NCBI GenBank assembly: GCA_963844565.1
Contig: CAWJON010000002.1
Span: 1,054,001-1,118,000, forward strand
Length of the DNA stretch: 64,000 nt
Origin: JAFEDN01 sp963844565
GTDB lineage: Bacteria; Pseudomonadota; Gammaproteobacteria; Coxiellales; Coxiellaceae
Direction: 5' to 3'
Shown: in pieces, positions 51,616 through 61,407 of the stretch
Layout of the letters: each line of letters starts with the position of its first letter
How positions within the stretch are numbered: the stretch's first letter is position 1
Notes under the pieces: generated by a model
The model's input: only the letters and a program-made list of their open reading frames with translations
The model's database searches: none
What the model was told of the DNA's origin: nothing
Position numbers and translations under genes: made by a program

Positions 51616-52968
51616 ATGACTTTTAAACGGTTTTCTTTAATTTTATTTCCTGGCCTTATAAGTTTGGCCACTTTATTTCCTCCTTTAGCTTTTGCCCAAA
51701 ACTCAGACACTCCCTCTCCTAAGCCGGCATTTTCTTTATCTCCTATGCTGGAAAAGGTTACCCCGGCAATAGTTAAATTAACGATTGCAAAAGCTAATGT
51801 GTCTGAACCTTTTCAAACAGACAATAAACCGCAATCCAACAAGCAGGAAGTAGGTCTGGGTTCCGGTGTAATTGTTGATGCAGACCATGGAATTATCGTT
51901 ACTAACGCCCATGTTGTTTCAAGAAGCCAAGTGATTCTGGTCACCTTGAAAAATGGACGCAGCTATATTGGAAACTTATTAGGAGAAGATGATGGTTTTG
52001 ATATCGCTGTGGTCAAAATCAATGCAAAAGGATTAACCAGTATTCCATTTGGTGATTCAGATCAATTGCAGGTAGGTGATTTTGTTGCTGCTATCGGCAG
52101 CCCTTTTGGCCTTACTCAAACTGTTACCTCTGGCGTTATCAGCGCTTTAAACCGCAGCGAACCTAAGATTGAAGGATATCAAAGTTTTATTCAAACAGAC
52201 ACTTCCATTAACCCTGGTAATTCAGGTGGCGCCCTCGTGAACATGAAAGGTGAATTTATAGGAATGAACACCGCTTTAGTTTCTCCATTAGTCGGCAACG
52301 TTGGTATTGGTTTTGCCATACCCAGTAATATGGTCAAAAGTGTTGCACAACAACTAACGCAATATGGGAATGTAAGCCGCGGAATGTTGGGAGTTATTGC
52401 GCAAAATATTACGCCGTCTTTAGCGGATGCACTCAATCTAAAATCAGATCGTGGTGCAGTGGTCACACAAATTATTCCGAATTCTCCTGCTGAAAAAGCA
52501 GGGTTAAAGATTTCTGATATTATCGTTAATCTGGATGGAAAAAATATTCGCAGCTCCGAGCAACTGCGTAATTCACTGGCTATGATGAGACCGGGTACTA
52601 ACATAACTTTGGATATTTTACGTCAAGGCAAGAGTATGACCATCAATTCTGTTGTTGCCGATCCTAAAAAAATATCAAAACAACAGGAACTACCTTTTAT
52701 TGGTGGTATGGCATTGCAAAATTTTAATGAATTAGAAAGTGATGGCACTTATTTACAAGGTGTACAAGTGACCGGCATGAGTGACGTTAGCGCAGCTGCC
52801 TTAGCTGGTATCGAGCCTGGTGATGTTATCATAAAAGCCAATCAAGAGCCGGTCTCCACGATCAATGATTTGAAAAATATTGCCTCAAAAACATCCAAAC
52901 AATTATTATTGCAAATTAGTCGTAATAATACGGGATTGTTCTTGGTAATTGACAAGTCGGAAGATTAA
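51616..52968 (+). CDS. DegP/DegQ-type periplasmic serine protease
   Basis: A trypsin-like HtrA protease for periplasmic protein quality control. The signal peptide is at residues 1-27 (cleaved after LAFA). The catalytic triad is His in VTNAHVV near 97, Asp in DGFDIAVVKI near 128 and Ser in NPGNSGGALV near 202. Two PDZ domains follow, the first near 260-345 (RGMLGVIAQ), the second near 370-445. The length of 450 residues fits DegQ/MucD. Which htrA paralogue it represents cannot be decided. Confidence 0.93.
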   Translation: MTFKRFSLILFPGLISLATLFPPLAFAQNSDTPSPKPAFSLSPMLEKVTPAIVKLTIAKANVSEPFQTDNKPQSNKQEVGLGSGVIVDADHGIIVTNAHVVSRSQVILVTLKNGRSYIGNLLGEDDGFDIAVVKINAKGLTSIPFGDSDQLQVGDFVAAIGSPFGLTQTVTSGVISALNRSEPKIEGYQSFIQTDTSINPGNSGGALVNMKGEFIGMNTALVSPLVGNVGIGFAIPSNMVKSVAQQLTQYGNVSRGMLGVIAQNITPSLADALNLKSDRGAVVTQIIPNSPAEKAGLKISDIIVNLDGKNIRSSEQLRNSLAMMRPGTNITLDILRQGKSMTINSVVADPKKISKQQELPFIGGMALQNFNELESDGTYLQGVQVTGMSDVSAAALAGIEPGDVIIKANQEPVSTINDLKNIASKTSKQLLLQISRNNTGLFLVIDKSED

Positions 52969-53027
52969 GACGATAACCTAGGCCATTAGGTGTGAATGTG
53001 CACATAATTTTTTTAACATAAAAATAA

Positions 53028-54947
53028 TTAAACTAGTCGATGTGAGGCCACTTCTTGTAATTCTGGTTTCAAAGACTTAAATTGATTAGATCTAACTTCC
53101 CATAATTTTCGTAATGCAATAATATCTTTGGAGGGAGGGCCTTCACCATTTTTAACAGCGACTGATTTACATCCCGCAGCGCCGTCTTTTAATGTACCCC
53201 TATAAAAACCAGCCCACATACCATCACTAAGTTTGGCAGTATACCAATAGCCCACTGTACCAATTTTTACAGTATCTACTCTCGAAGTAGAAATTTCTTC
53301 AAAATTGGGACAAGGATCAAACGGTATACCCGGCTGACAATATCGATTAACGATACTTATCGGTAATAATCTTTGATTGTCACCTACTCCCTTAGTCCAA
53401 TGATTAATCGCGTATTTGTTATATTGCCAAGCTTCCGCTTTATCTACATAAGTTTGTAATGCATTGATCAATGGATCTATCTTAAACCTTAAACCGTGTT
53501 CGGTACCCTTCTCATCTAACTCATTGAATTGGAAAAGTGCAATTTCCGGCGGGAGATATTTTAAAATCATCTCTGACATCCCCCAATCACCAGACCATAC
53601 CGCATATTTAAAAGGGGTGATTACTGTAAATTTACGTCCAGAAGGATCGGTCACCGATCCGCTAACCTGCACTAAAGCATGCTTCTGTTCAATAATCATT
53701 GCTTCAGCTTCATTTTGTTTCCCTTTAACCACCAATTCTAAAAGTGGTGTAACAGCTTTCGCATCTATGCCTTTAGCATCTGGATTACTCAAAAGAATAA
53801 ATCGATTTCGTGCGACTGGAGTGGATTTCTTCAGAGGTTTGGGGACATCACCAACCTCTATTTCTTTCAATTCCAATATAAGCTGTTTTCTAATATTTTT
53901 ATACTTTTTTACACAACTTCTTCGAAATTCTGGATAATCGTCACGCCGGTTTAACCCTAGTAAACAAGGCAAAATTCCCAGGCCCTTTTCATAAGAAGTA
54001 AAATCTTCAATATAGTCTGTATAAGATGTCCACTCTCCAGTTTTGAATGAATACCAAGAGAGGCTGGGACGAATTAACTGCTTAGCAAACTTGGGAAAAG
54101 TAGTACCGAAGTCTCCTTCTAACAATAAAGGCAATAAAAAATCTGGATTTTGTTCTTTTCTTTTTTCTTCTTCCGTCACCGCAAAAAGAAGTTCCTTATA
54201 AACATTAGTCATATTGTTATGATATTTCCTCATTTCTTCATATACACTCTGAGGAATTTGTGGTTTTTTTAAAACAATGGGATCCATACCATCGGAAAAT
54301 TGTTTTAATTCATTAAATGGCCGTGTGAATATTCCTCCAGGAGTTAACTTCCATTTCCATTCTGCTTCCTTTGCTTCTTCATCTGCATGAAATCCATAAA
54401 TAAACAATTGATTATTCTGTTTAATGAGAGTTGGTTTTTCTCGATAAAGTGGATCTTCCTGTAATCTTTTAACTCGTTCCTCTATTTTTTGATCGGCATT
54501 CAAAGAGATTAAAACAAGATCATAATCGTAATGTCTAAGTTTTGTAGTTCGTTGAGCGTAGCGCTCTGTTCCCATAGGCACGAAATATTGGCTTTTTTTA
54601 ACATGGATTTTCATTTGCTGGTCAATATTTCCAGTCATGCATTCTAAATCCAACCAAACTTTCAGGCCTGCTCTTTCTAAATCAGCTTGGAACTGTTTGA
54701 GAAAAGATTGCAAGTAATTTAATGCCTCTCCTGCAGTCCAGGCATAGCTAAGAAAGACTTGTGGGCTAATTACTATCGAAAGCACTTCTTTACCAAGACT
54801 TTGTAAATGTGTGTCTGACTGCTCTTTAAATAATTCTTTAATATCATCTAAAAATTTATTTAACAAAGCCTGCTGCTTTACAAACAATAATTCCTTCTGT
54901 ACTTTCTGCAGTTCCGATGGCATTGCTTTTGTATCTGATCTACTCAT
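53028..54947 (-). CDS. TIR-like domain protein with helical C-terminal region
   Basis: A 639-residue soluble protein with a GGAG ribosome site. After a coiled-coil-like start (residues 10-60), residues 63-150 read QVFLSYAW, LERAGLKVWLDLE, VPMGTERYAQRT and YDLVLISLN, matching the strand order of TIR/SEFIR-like domains. The NADase glutamate could not be assigned with confidence. Residues about 420-480 (LLELVVKGKQNEAEAMI, then TPFKYAVWSGDWGMSEMIL) look like ankyrin-type helix pairs. The C-terminal part is unrecognised. It lies 50 bp downstream of the 1034-residue gene and is probably its operon partner. A role in host interaction or defence is possible; neither is shown. Confidence 0.65.
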   Translation of the reverse strand: MSRSDTKAMPSELQKVQKELLFVKQQALLNKFLDDIKELFKEQSDTHLQSLGKEVLSIVISPQVFLSYAWTAGEALNYLQSFLKQFQADLERAGLKVWLDLECMTGNIDQQMKIHVKKSQYFVPMGTERYAQRTTKLRHYDYDLVLISLNADQKIEERVKRLQEDPLYREKPTLIKQNNQLFIYGFHADEEAKEAEWKWKLTPGGIFTRPFNELKQFSDGMDPIVLKKPQIPQSVYEEMRKYHNNMTNVYKELLFAVTEEEKRKEQNPDFLLPLLLEGDFGTTFPKFAKQLIRPSLSWYSFKTGEWTSYTDYIEDFTSYEKGLGILPCLLGLNRRDDYPEFRRSCVKKYKNIRKQLILELKEIEVGDVPKPLKKSTPVARNRFILLSNPDAKGIDAKAVTPLLELVVKGKQNEAEAMIIEQKHALVQVSGSVTDPSGRKFTVITPFKYAVWSGDWGMSEMILKYLPPEIALFQFNELDEKGTEHGLRFKIDPLINALQTYVDKAEAWQYNKYAINHWTKGVGDNQRLLPISIVNRYCQPGIPFDPCPNFEEISTSRVDTVKIGTVGYWYTAKLSDGMWAGFYRGTLKDGAAGCKSVAVKNGEGPPSKDIIALRKLWEVRSNQFKSLKPELQEVASHRLV

Positions 54948-54997
54948 AGACTAAATCTCCTTTTGTCTTTCCAATATAATAATTCCATTTACATAGT

Positions 54998-57900
54998 TTA
55001 CTGTGTGGGTATATTTTGTAGTTCTTCTCCTTCTCTTGGAGGAGGTGTAGGTGTAGACCATTCCGTTCCCCCACCAAGATGAAATAAGGAATATCGTTCT
55101 AAACTCTGCTTTCCTTGATTATGAGCAGCTATTAAAGAAGATCTTTGTTGCCCTCTAAATGTTTCATATGAACTATTTATAAGACTACTCCTACATTCTC
55201 GGATCCAAGTGGATTCGTGGCCGTTTAAGTAACCTGGTTTCCATTTTACTTTTCGTTCTGTAGATTCTTCTATCTCTGATTTAGATTCTTCTATCTCTAT
55301 CCCTGATTTCAGGTCTTCAACCGTTTTTTCAACAATCGCTTCTGCTTCTTGTTTATAGGGTATGGACGCAGACCCTTCTTCTTGATCAAAATGCAAAGAT
55401 ATTTTATTATTTTCGTTTTTAGACTCTGTTTTAGACTCTACTGTTCGGGGTAATAATGCTGTGTTTGAGTAAATAGATTTAGACACTGCTAGTGCATATA
55501 AATAAAATCTTACTTTATGAATATTGTCTTTATCTCGATAAAACAAATCATCGAGTGTAATATCTCCTTTTTCATCTGGGGCAGGATGAGGACTACTATG
55601 TTTATCTATTATAGGGATTTGATCAGAAAGCCGAATTTCTTGCAAAACAGTATTGATTAATTTATAAAATTTTTCACCATCTCCACTTTCAAATCTTTCA
55701 TAACTTAAATTCAACCATGCATGTACCTCATTTGCAAAAGGACTTTGGATAAAACGATATTGTTCATTTTTTTGATCTCTCTCTCTGCCCTCCCTTTTCC
55801 CTCTCTCCTCTTCTTTGTTTTTAGCGTTCTTCCAGCACCAACCGCCGGTAGCAGCCACTATTAGTATGGTACCAATCACACTAAAAAAAGAAATGAGGAC
55901 AATGTCTTGTGTAGTCAATCGATTATTGACATTCAGCATAAGCGATGCCCTAGCTTCCTTCTGTTCAGGATCATATGTTTGCAAACTAATTGTTGTGGAA
56001 CCTTTAGATAGTTTTGAGCTGCTGCTGAGAAGGCAAGCTGATTCATCTAATTTGAAATTCTTTGAAGAAAGTGGCATTGCATTTGTTCGACCAAACACAG
56101 ATGAACTGTTAATTTCTCCAAAACAAGTTACAATCCCACCTTCCGGATCTTTAATATAACCACTATCATCATAACTTACCAATCGGTTTAATAATTGCAA
56201 AGATAGCGTACTGCCAGTGAATTCGTCTTCTGAGAACGTTGACAGTTGCCATTTTGGCGGTTGATTCTGATAAATAGCATAACTCAGCACCGATTGATTA
56301 TTGGTTGTGACTAAAACGAAATTACCATCACTAAATGTATCGATATGCGAATCCACTACCTGGCTAGTCAAATTATTAAGGCAATACCAGTTTTTTACAG
56401 GAGTTTCATCTGTAGAAAAAAAACGCGCATATAAACCTGATTTACAATATTCATTTTCAAAATCAATACAGTCTTGTGGATTATTCGACTTGAGAGAAAT
56501 TGACCATACAACAACAAAATTTCCACCGGGAAAAGCTCCAATAGCAGGATAATTTTCATCCGCAAATGAAGTGACAATTTCAAATGAAGGTTGCACCGGA
56601 AAACCAAAACTTTTTCCAGAACCTTGTGTGGAAACTAATTGAGCGAAAATATCTGCATCAGTACCAAAATTTTCCCGCCATGCAACTAGTAAATTACCAT
56701 CCGATTTAGCTTCTATAAGTGGCTTACTTTTTGGAGGTACTGGGTAAATGTTATCTAATTTGATTTCTGATCTTAACGGCATACCCTGTACGGAAAATGG
56801 TCTTACATAAACATCACCTTCACCACTTGCCCACGTGAAATAATATTGACCTTCATTACTTTGAGAGTCCCTTAAGGCAGTGACATCTACCGATACATTA
56901 GACATGTAATTTTGAACAGTAGCCAAAGGAGTTTCACCTGTAAGGGCTAAGCTGTTGTTACATAAAATAGAACCGGTTGCATAATCGATACTTGCTTGAT
57001 AAAACTTAGCTTTAATCAGCGGTTGTGACGAAGTGCTGTTTTGCGCCCAAGCAATTACAAAAAAATTCTCAAACGTGGCAACCACCGGATAAGCATCATT
57101 ACCTGAACTGACACTATTCACCATAAACGGGGTTCCTGGCGTCATATCTGCGGAATAACAAGAAGCATAAATATTTTTGCTCCCTATATTTCCACTATCC
57201 CAGGTAAAAATGCTTTGGAGGTTATCAAATATTGCCACTGTGGGATTGCTGTAATTAGTTAAGGAGTCACTAACGTTGAATGTTTCAGGTAAAATGTTAT
57301 TTGCATTTATACGAATTGCCGAAATAACAGAATTATCTGTGGAGGACGCTACTGTGTTCCAAGTGACAATAAAGCTACCGTCATATAATGTCCTAACAAA
57401 TGGATTATCAGCATCCTGTGCCAAATTAGGGTAAAGTTTCATCGCACCTGGAAATACTGTATTAACCACTTCTAAAGGATTATAGCTGCCTAATAGCTGA
57501 CGCTGTTGCTGACAATTTTGAACTGATGCTTGAAACTCTACTATGGAGTGAGTGGAGGATTGGCTATCATCTTCGATAACCACTGATAATTGTCGCATTT
57601 CTTTATGCAATTCCTTTTTAAAAGCCGATAAATTTGTTATTTGTTGCTGATATTGCTCGGCAATTTTTTGATATCGAGTAGCTAGCTGACTTGGCGTAGA
57701 ATCGAAAAAATAACGCAAATTTTCTACCCCTTTATAAAAAACCTGCGACCAAATACTACTTGAATCTTCATGCTTTTTTTCTACAATTTCTTGTGTATAA
57801 TGCCGCTCTAATTGGAGTAAATGCGATCGTTGATGGCGCAGCTGCACGAGCTGCTCTTCGACGCTAACAAGTAAATCTTTGACAGTTTTTAATGATTTGT

Positions 57901-58102
57901 CACTGGTATAAGCATCCAGCCTAGTTTTAAAAGAAGTTATTTGGATATGCTGTTGGCTATCTAACTCCACTACTTCACCAGTAATATCTTGCCAACCCAT
58001 CCCTTGCATTAGTCCTTTAAATAATTCTGCATAAGCTGAAACCTCCGAGGTACTAGAACTTATTTTTGATAAATTTAAGGATTGAGAACTGATTCCTTTC
58101 AT
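54998..58102 (-). CDS. Large single-pass protein: coiled coil, propeller-like repeats, cadherin-like region, tail
   Basis: A 1034-residue protein with an AGGAG ribosome site. Residues 1-190 are helical coiled coil with no signal peptide. Residues about 220-610 hold at least five repeats of a pattern like PVVATFENFFVIAW, EAKSDGNLLVAWRENFGTD and AIGAFPGGNFVVVWSI, as in propeller-type repeats of large secreted proteins. Residues about 620-725 look like a cadherin-like fold (PPKWQLS, YIKDPEGG, SLQTYDPE). One membrane segment follows at about 731-753 (VLISFFSVIGTILIVAATGG), then a charged tail of about 280 residues. Either a surface protein with unusual export or an effector placed in host membranes; function unknown. 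Confidence 0.65.
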   Translation of the reverse strand: MKGISSQSLNLSKISSSTSEVSAYAELFKGLMQGMGWQDITGEVVELDSQQHIQITSFKTRLDAYTSDKSLKTVKDLLVSVEEQLVQLRHQRSHLLQLERHYTQEIVEKKHEDSSSIWSQVFYKGVENLRYFFDSTPSQLATRYQKIAEQYQQQITNLSAFKKELHKEMRQLSVVIEDDSQSSTHSIVEFQASVQNCQQQRQLLGSYNPLEVVNTVFPGAMKLYPNLAQDADNPFVRTLYDGSFIVTWNTVASSTDNSVISAIRINANNILPETFNVSDSLTNYSNPTVAIFDNLQSIFTWDSGNIGSKNIYASCYSADMTPGTPFMVNSVSSGNDAYPVVATFENFFVIAWAQNSTSSQPLIKAKFYQASIDYATGSILCNNSLALTGETPLATVQNYMSNVSVDVTALRDSQSNEGQYYFTWASGEGDVYVRPFSVQGMPLRSEIKLDNIYPVPPKSKPLIEAKSDGNLLVAWRENFGTDADIFAQLVSTQGSGKSFGFPVQPSFEIVTSFADENYPAIGAFPGGNFVVVWSISLKSNNPQDCIDFENEYCKSGLYARFFSTDETPVKNWYCLNNLTSQVVDSHIDTFSDGNFVLVTTNNQSVLSYAIYQNQPPKWQLSTFSEDEFTGSTLSLQLLNRLVSYDDSGYIKDPEGGIVTCFGEINSSSVFGRTNAMPLSSKNFKLDESACLLSSSSKLSKGSTTISLQTYDPEQKEARASLMLNVNNRLTTQDIVLISFFSVIGTILIVAATGGWCWKNAKNKEEERGKREGRERDQKNEQYRFIQSPFANEVHAWLNLSYERFESGDGEKFYKLINTVLQEIRLSDQIPIIDKHSSPHPAPDEKGDITLDDLFYRDKDNIHKVRFYLYALAVSKSIYSNTALLPRTVESKTESKNENNKISLHFDQEEGSASIPYKQEAEAIVEKTVEDLKSGIEIEESKSEIEESTERKVKWKPGYLNGHESTWIRECRSSLINSSYETFRGQQRSSLIAAHNQGKQSLERYSLFHLGGGTEWSTPTPPPREGEELQNIPTQ

Positions 58103-58233
58103 ACAAAAAACTCCTGTAAATAATTTTTTAAAAGCCTAGCAATGTAGAGACTTTGGGAAAATTTAAAACTAATATAACAGTAATGTCAATTCGAGATAAT
58201 ATGGCTGGGGTTTTTAGCTAGGGCAATGAGCTA

Positions 58234-58467
58234 TTACTTTTTGATTTTTCCAATCAAATTGATATAGGCTGAGTCTTGAGGTTTTTCATAACCAAAGATC
58301 CATGCTGCTAATTGTGGGTCTGATTCGTCTAATAATTTGTTGAATAGTTCTTTCTCATTTTCATCCAAATGAGTAAAGCCGTTTTGATAAAATTTTAAAA
58401 AAATTAAGTCAAGTTCTAACATCCCTCTTCGGCATTTCCACTCTAAAAAAATATATTGATCATTCAT
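58234..58467 (-). CDS. sdhE: FAD assembly factor SdhE
   Basis: A 77-residue protein that promotes attachment of FAD to succinate dehydrogenase. The signature WKCRRGMLELDLI, containing the conserved RGxxE, is at residues 10-22; FNKLLDESDPQLAAWIFG near 42-59 is also typical. It overlaps the end of alr by 8 bp. No sdhABCD genes are in the window. Confidence 0.92.
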   Translation of the reverse strand: MNDQYIFLEWKCRRGMLELDLIFLKFYQNGFTHLDENEKELFNKLLDESDPQLAAWIFGYEKPQDSAYINLIGKIKK

Positions 58468-59539
58468 GATAGATATAACTAACTCGACCGGTCAGACCAC
58501 AAAAAAGTTCATAGGCAATTGTTTGAGAACAAGCCGCTATTGTTTCAATCGGAAGCCCTTGTCCCCATAATATCACTGGATCTCCAATCTTGGTTTTTGG
58601 CAGTGGTCGTAAGTCAATGGCAATCATATCCATCGAGACCCTACCAATTAAACTGCACTTCTGCCCATTCACCAAAACCGGAGTTCCGGAAATTGCATGG
58701 CGAGGGTAACCATCTCCATATCCTACTGCAGCAATCCCCACCATCATATCTTCAGGACACTGCCAGGTTGCTCCATATCCAACAGTTTCTCCTCTAGCGG
58801 CGGAATGTATGGCAATTATAACTGAAGTTAAGGTCATTACCGGCTTTAAATTAAATGCTGCTCCACTCGTATTTTCCATCGGGGATACACCGTAGAGCAT
58901 AATTCCTGGTCGTACCCAATCTGCTAAACTTTCAGGATTGGTGAGAATAGCCGCAGAATTTGCGATACTTTTTGGTTCTTGCAAGTTAATGGTTAAATCG
59001 TGAAATCGTTTGATTTGAGTGTTATTAAGGGGGTGATCAGGGGTGTCAGCACAAGCCAAATGAGTCATTAAGACAATAGGCTTAACTACCCAAGATAAAT
59101 GGTTTAAACGCTGTAAAGCAATAGTAAACTCCGCCACGGATAATCCCAAACGATTCATGCCCGTATCAACCTTTAACCATACACTAATTGGTTTGGATAA
59201 AATTCCCTTTTCCAAGAGGGCCACTTGTTCCATCTGGTGAACCACCACAGTCAATTGAAAGTGAAGACATAATGGAAGTTGATCTTTATTGGTAAATCGG
59301 GACATCACCACTATAGGTTGGGTAATTCCAGCTTCACGCAACATAATCCCTTCTTCAACTGCGGCGACTCCAAAAGCATCTGCCATAGGTAATGCTTTAG
59401 CGATCGACACCATAGAATGTCCATAACCATTGGATTTGATCATGGTTAAAATTTTTCTAGAACCAGCATGAGCACGGATTATATTAAAGTTATGACGGAG
59501 TGCAGGAAGATCGATATGGGCGTAAGTTTGTGGGTTCAC
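58460..59539 (-). CDS. alr: Alanine racemase
   Basis: Makes D-alanine for peptidoglycan. The PLP Lys is in ILTMIKSNGYGHS near residue 34, the substrate contacts in VWLKVDTGMNRLG near 126, and the catalytic Tyr in GETVGYGATWQCPED near 252. The length of 359 residues is normal. The start is GTG, overlapping the dnaB stop (GTGA), so translation is coupled. Confidence 0.96.
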   Translation of the reverse strand: MNPQTYAHIDLPALRHNFNIIRAHAGSRKILTMIKSNGYGHSMVSIAKALPMADAFGVAAVEEGIMLREAGITQPIVVMSRFTNKDQLPLCLHFQLTVVVHQMEQVALLEKGILSKPISVWLKVDTGMNRLGLSVAEFTIALQRLNHLSWVVKPIVLMTHLACADTPDHPLNNTQIKRFHDLTINLQEPKSIANSAAILTNPESLADWVRPGIMLYGVSPMENTSGAAFNLKPVMTLTSVIIAIHSAARGETVGYGATWQCPEDMMVGIAAVGYGDGYPRHAISGTPVLVNGQKCSLIGRVSMDMIAIDLRPLPKTKIGDPVILWGQGLPIETIAACSQTIAYELFCGLTGRVSYIYHE

Positions 59540-60915
59540 ATAAAATCCCGCGGCATAGATTCAGCCGATGCATAATTTTCAAAACGCGTCAGGTGATTTA
59601 GAAATGTGACTCTAAAATCCCCAATTGGACCATTACGTTGTTTACGGATAATAATTTCGGCAATTCCTTTGTCTTTACTATTTTCATCATAAACTTCATC
59701 ACGATAGATGAAGGCGATAAGGTCTGCATCTTGTTCAATACTGCCACTTTCCCTTAAATCGGACATGACCGGACGCCGATCACCCCGTTGTTCTAAACTA
59801 CGATTCAACTGGGAAAGAGCGATCACGGGTACATTTAATTCTTTAGCCAAAATTTTTAAAGAGCGTGAAATTTCTGAAATCTCATTGGTGCGGTTTTCTT
59901 TATTTCCCGGAACCCGCATGAGCTGCAAATAATCGACCACAATTAATCCGAGACCATGTTGTTCTCTGGCCAAACGACGTGATCGAGATCGGATATCAGA
60001 GGGAGTTAATGCAGCGGTATCATCGATATAAATGTTTGTTTCAGATAACATGCTGACAATGGAAGCAATTCTTGGCCAGTCATCTTCTTTTAATTTCCCA
60101 GTGCGAATTTTGCTAAAATCTACCCGACTTAAAGAAGATATCATTCTCATCGTTAAAGATTCTGCCGGCATTTCCATACTGAATATCAGCACTGGTTTTT
60201 TGGAGCTTAAACCGACATGTTCTGCAATATTCATTGCGAAGCTGGTTTTACCCATTGAGGGTCGACCTGCCACAATAATTAGATCGCCTTTTTGCAACCC
60301 GGAAGTCATTGAATCAAAATCAGTAAAACCAGTAGAAACCCCTGTCAAAGCATTACCAGAACGATAGAGTTCATCAATTCTATTAGTTGCATTTGCCAAC
60401 AAAGTACTGATACCCACCGGTCCCGACTCTCTTTGATGTTGATCGGCGATTTGGAATACTTTTTGCTCGGCATTATCAAGCAATTCTTTGCTGTCTTGGT
60501 TGCTCGAAGAATAAGCTTTTTCGATAATTTCAGTTCCTACACTGATTAACTGGCGCAGAATAGCGCGTTCATGAACAATATCAGCATAAGCGGTGATATT
60601 TGCAGCCGTGGGTGTATTTTGGGCCAATTCAAATAAGTAAACTTCTCCACCTACTTTTTCTAAGCCTTGACGCTGCTTGAGGATTTCAGCCACTGTAACC
60701 ACATCGAAGGGCTGCCCTCTTTCAGCTAAATCGGCCATCGCTTGAAATAAGACTTGATGTTCGGGTCGATAAAAGTCGCTTTTTGCAAGACGATCGGAAA
60801 TTTTGTCCCAAGCCCGGTAATCAATCATCAAAGCGCCGAGTACAGCTTGTTCTGCTTCAGCAGAATGCGGAAGTACTTTGGGGGAACGCGGCGCCAATGC
60901 CATTGAGGAATCCAT
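59536..60915 (-). CDS. dnaB: Replicative DNA helicase
   Basis: The hexameric fork helicase. The N-terminal DnaG-interacting domain begins PHSAEAEQAVLGALMID. The RecA-like motor has Walker A AGRPSMGKTSFAMNIA near residue 215 and VDYLQLMRVPG near 325, and ends with SGSIEQDADLIAFIYRDE near 395. The ATG at 60915 follows a GGGGA ribosome site just after the rplI stop and gives 459 residues; a longer start at 60936 overlaps rplI. No intein is present. Confidence 0.97.
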   Translation of the reverse strand: MDSSMALAPRSPKVLPHSAEAEQAVLGALMIDYRAWDKISDRLAKSDFYRPEHQVLFQAMADLAERGQPFDVVTVAEILKQRQGLEKVGGEVYLFELAQNTPTAANITAYADIVHERAILRQLISVGTEIIEKAYSSSNQDSKELLDNAEQKVFQIADQHQRESGPVGISTLLANATNRIDELYRSGNALTGVSTGFTDFDSMTSGLQKGDLIIVAGRPSMGKTSFAMNIAEHVGLSSKKPVLIFSMEMPAESLTMRMISSLSRVDFSKIRTGKLKEDDWPRIASIVSMLSETNIYIDDTAALTPSDIRSRSRRLAREQHGLGLIVVDYLQLMRVPGNKENRTNEISEISRSLKILAKELNVPVIALSQLNRSLEQRGDRRPVMSDLRESGSIEQDADLIAFIYRDEVYDENSKDKGIAEIIIRKQRNGPIGDFRVTFLNHLTRFENYASAESMPRDFM

Positions 60916-60922
60916 GAGTCCC

Positions 60923-61384
60923 CTATTTTTCAGCAACCACTTTCAATTTCACAGGAAGACTGACTTCACTGTGTAATTTCAAGGTAATGGTATGTTCACC
61001 AACTTGACGAATCGGGCCTTCTGGCATGATCACTTCTTTTTTAGTTAGCTCGACACCTTTATTTGCTCCAATTTTGGTAATCCAATCAGCAATATCACGA
61101 GGTCCGACAGAACCAAAGAGTTTCCCTTCATCTCCCGCAGAGGCTGGTATAACAATTTCTAATTCGGCAATTTTTTCAGCACGTTCTTTGGCTGCTGAGT
61201 GTACTTCTTTCGCGGTGTTTTCAAGTTCAACACGTCTTGCTTCAAATTCAGCAATATTTTTCTCTGTGGCCAACACAGCCATACCTAAAGGCAATAAATA
61301 ATTACGGCCATAGCCGGGTTTAATAGAAATTTTATCGCCGACTTTACCTAAATTGGCGACATCTTCTTTTAGAACAACTTGCAT
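60923..61384 (-). CDS. rplI: 50S ribosomal protein L9
   Basis: Starts MQVVLKEDVANLGKVGD and contains the L9 signature GYGRNYLLPLGMAVLAT near residues 24-40, followed by the long connecting helix and the C-terminal RNA-binding domain. The length of 153 residues is close to that of E. coli L9. It lies between the DUF2232 gene and dnaB. Confidence 0.97.
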   Translation of the reverse strand: MQVVLKEDVANLGKVGDKISIKPGYGRNYLLPLGMAVLATEKNIAEFEARRVELENTAKEVHSAAKERAEKIAELEIVIPASAGDEGKLFGSVGPRDIADWITKIGANKGVELTKKEVIMPEGPIRQVGEHTITLKLHSEVSLPVKLKVVAEK

Positions 61385-61407
61385 ATAATCCTCGTTTAGT
61401 TTGTCAA

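Noticed and set aside
53464..53937. 157-codon frame antisense to the TIR-like gene
   Set aside because: The frame on the other strand shows recognisable domains and a good ribosome site; this one does not.
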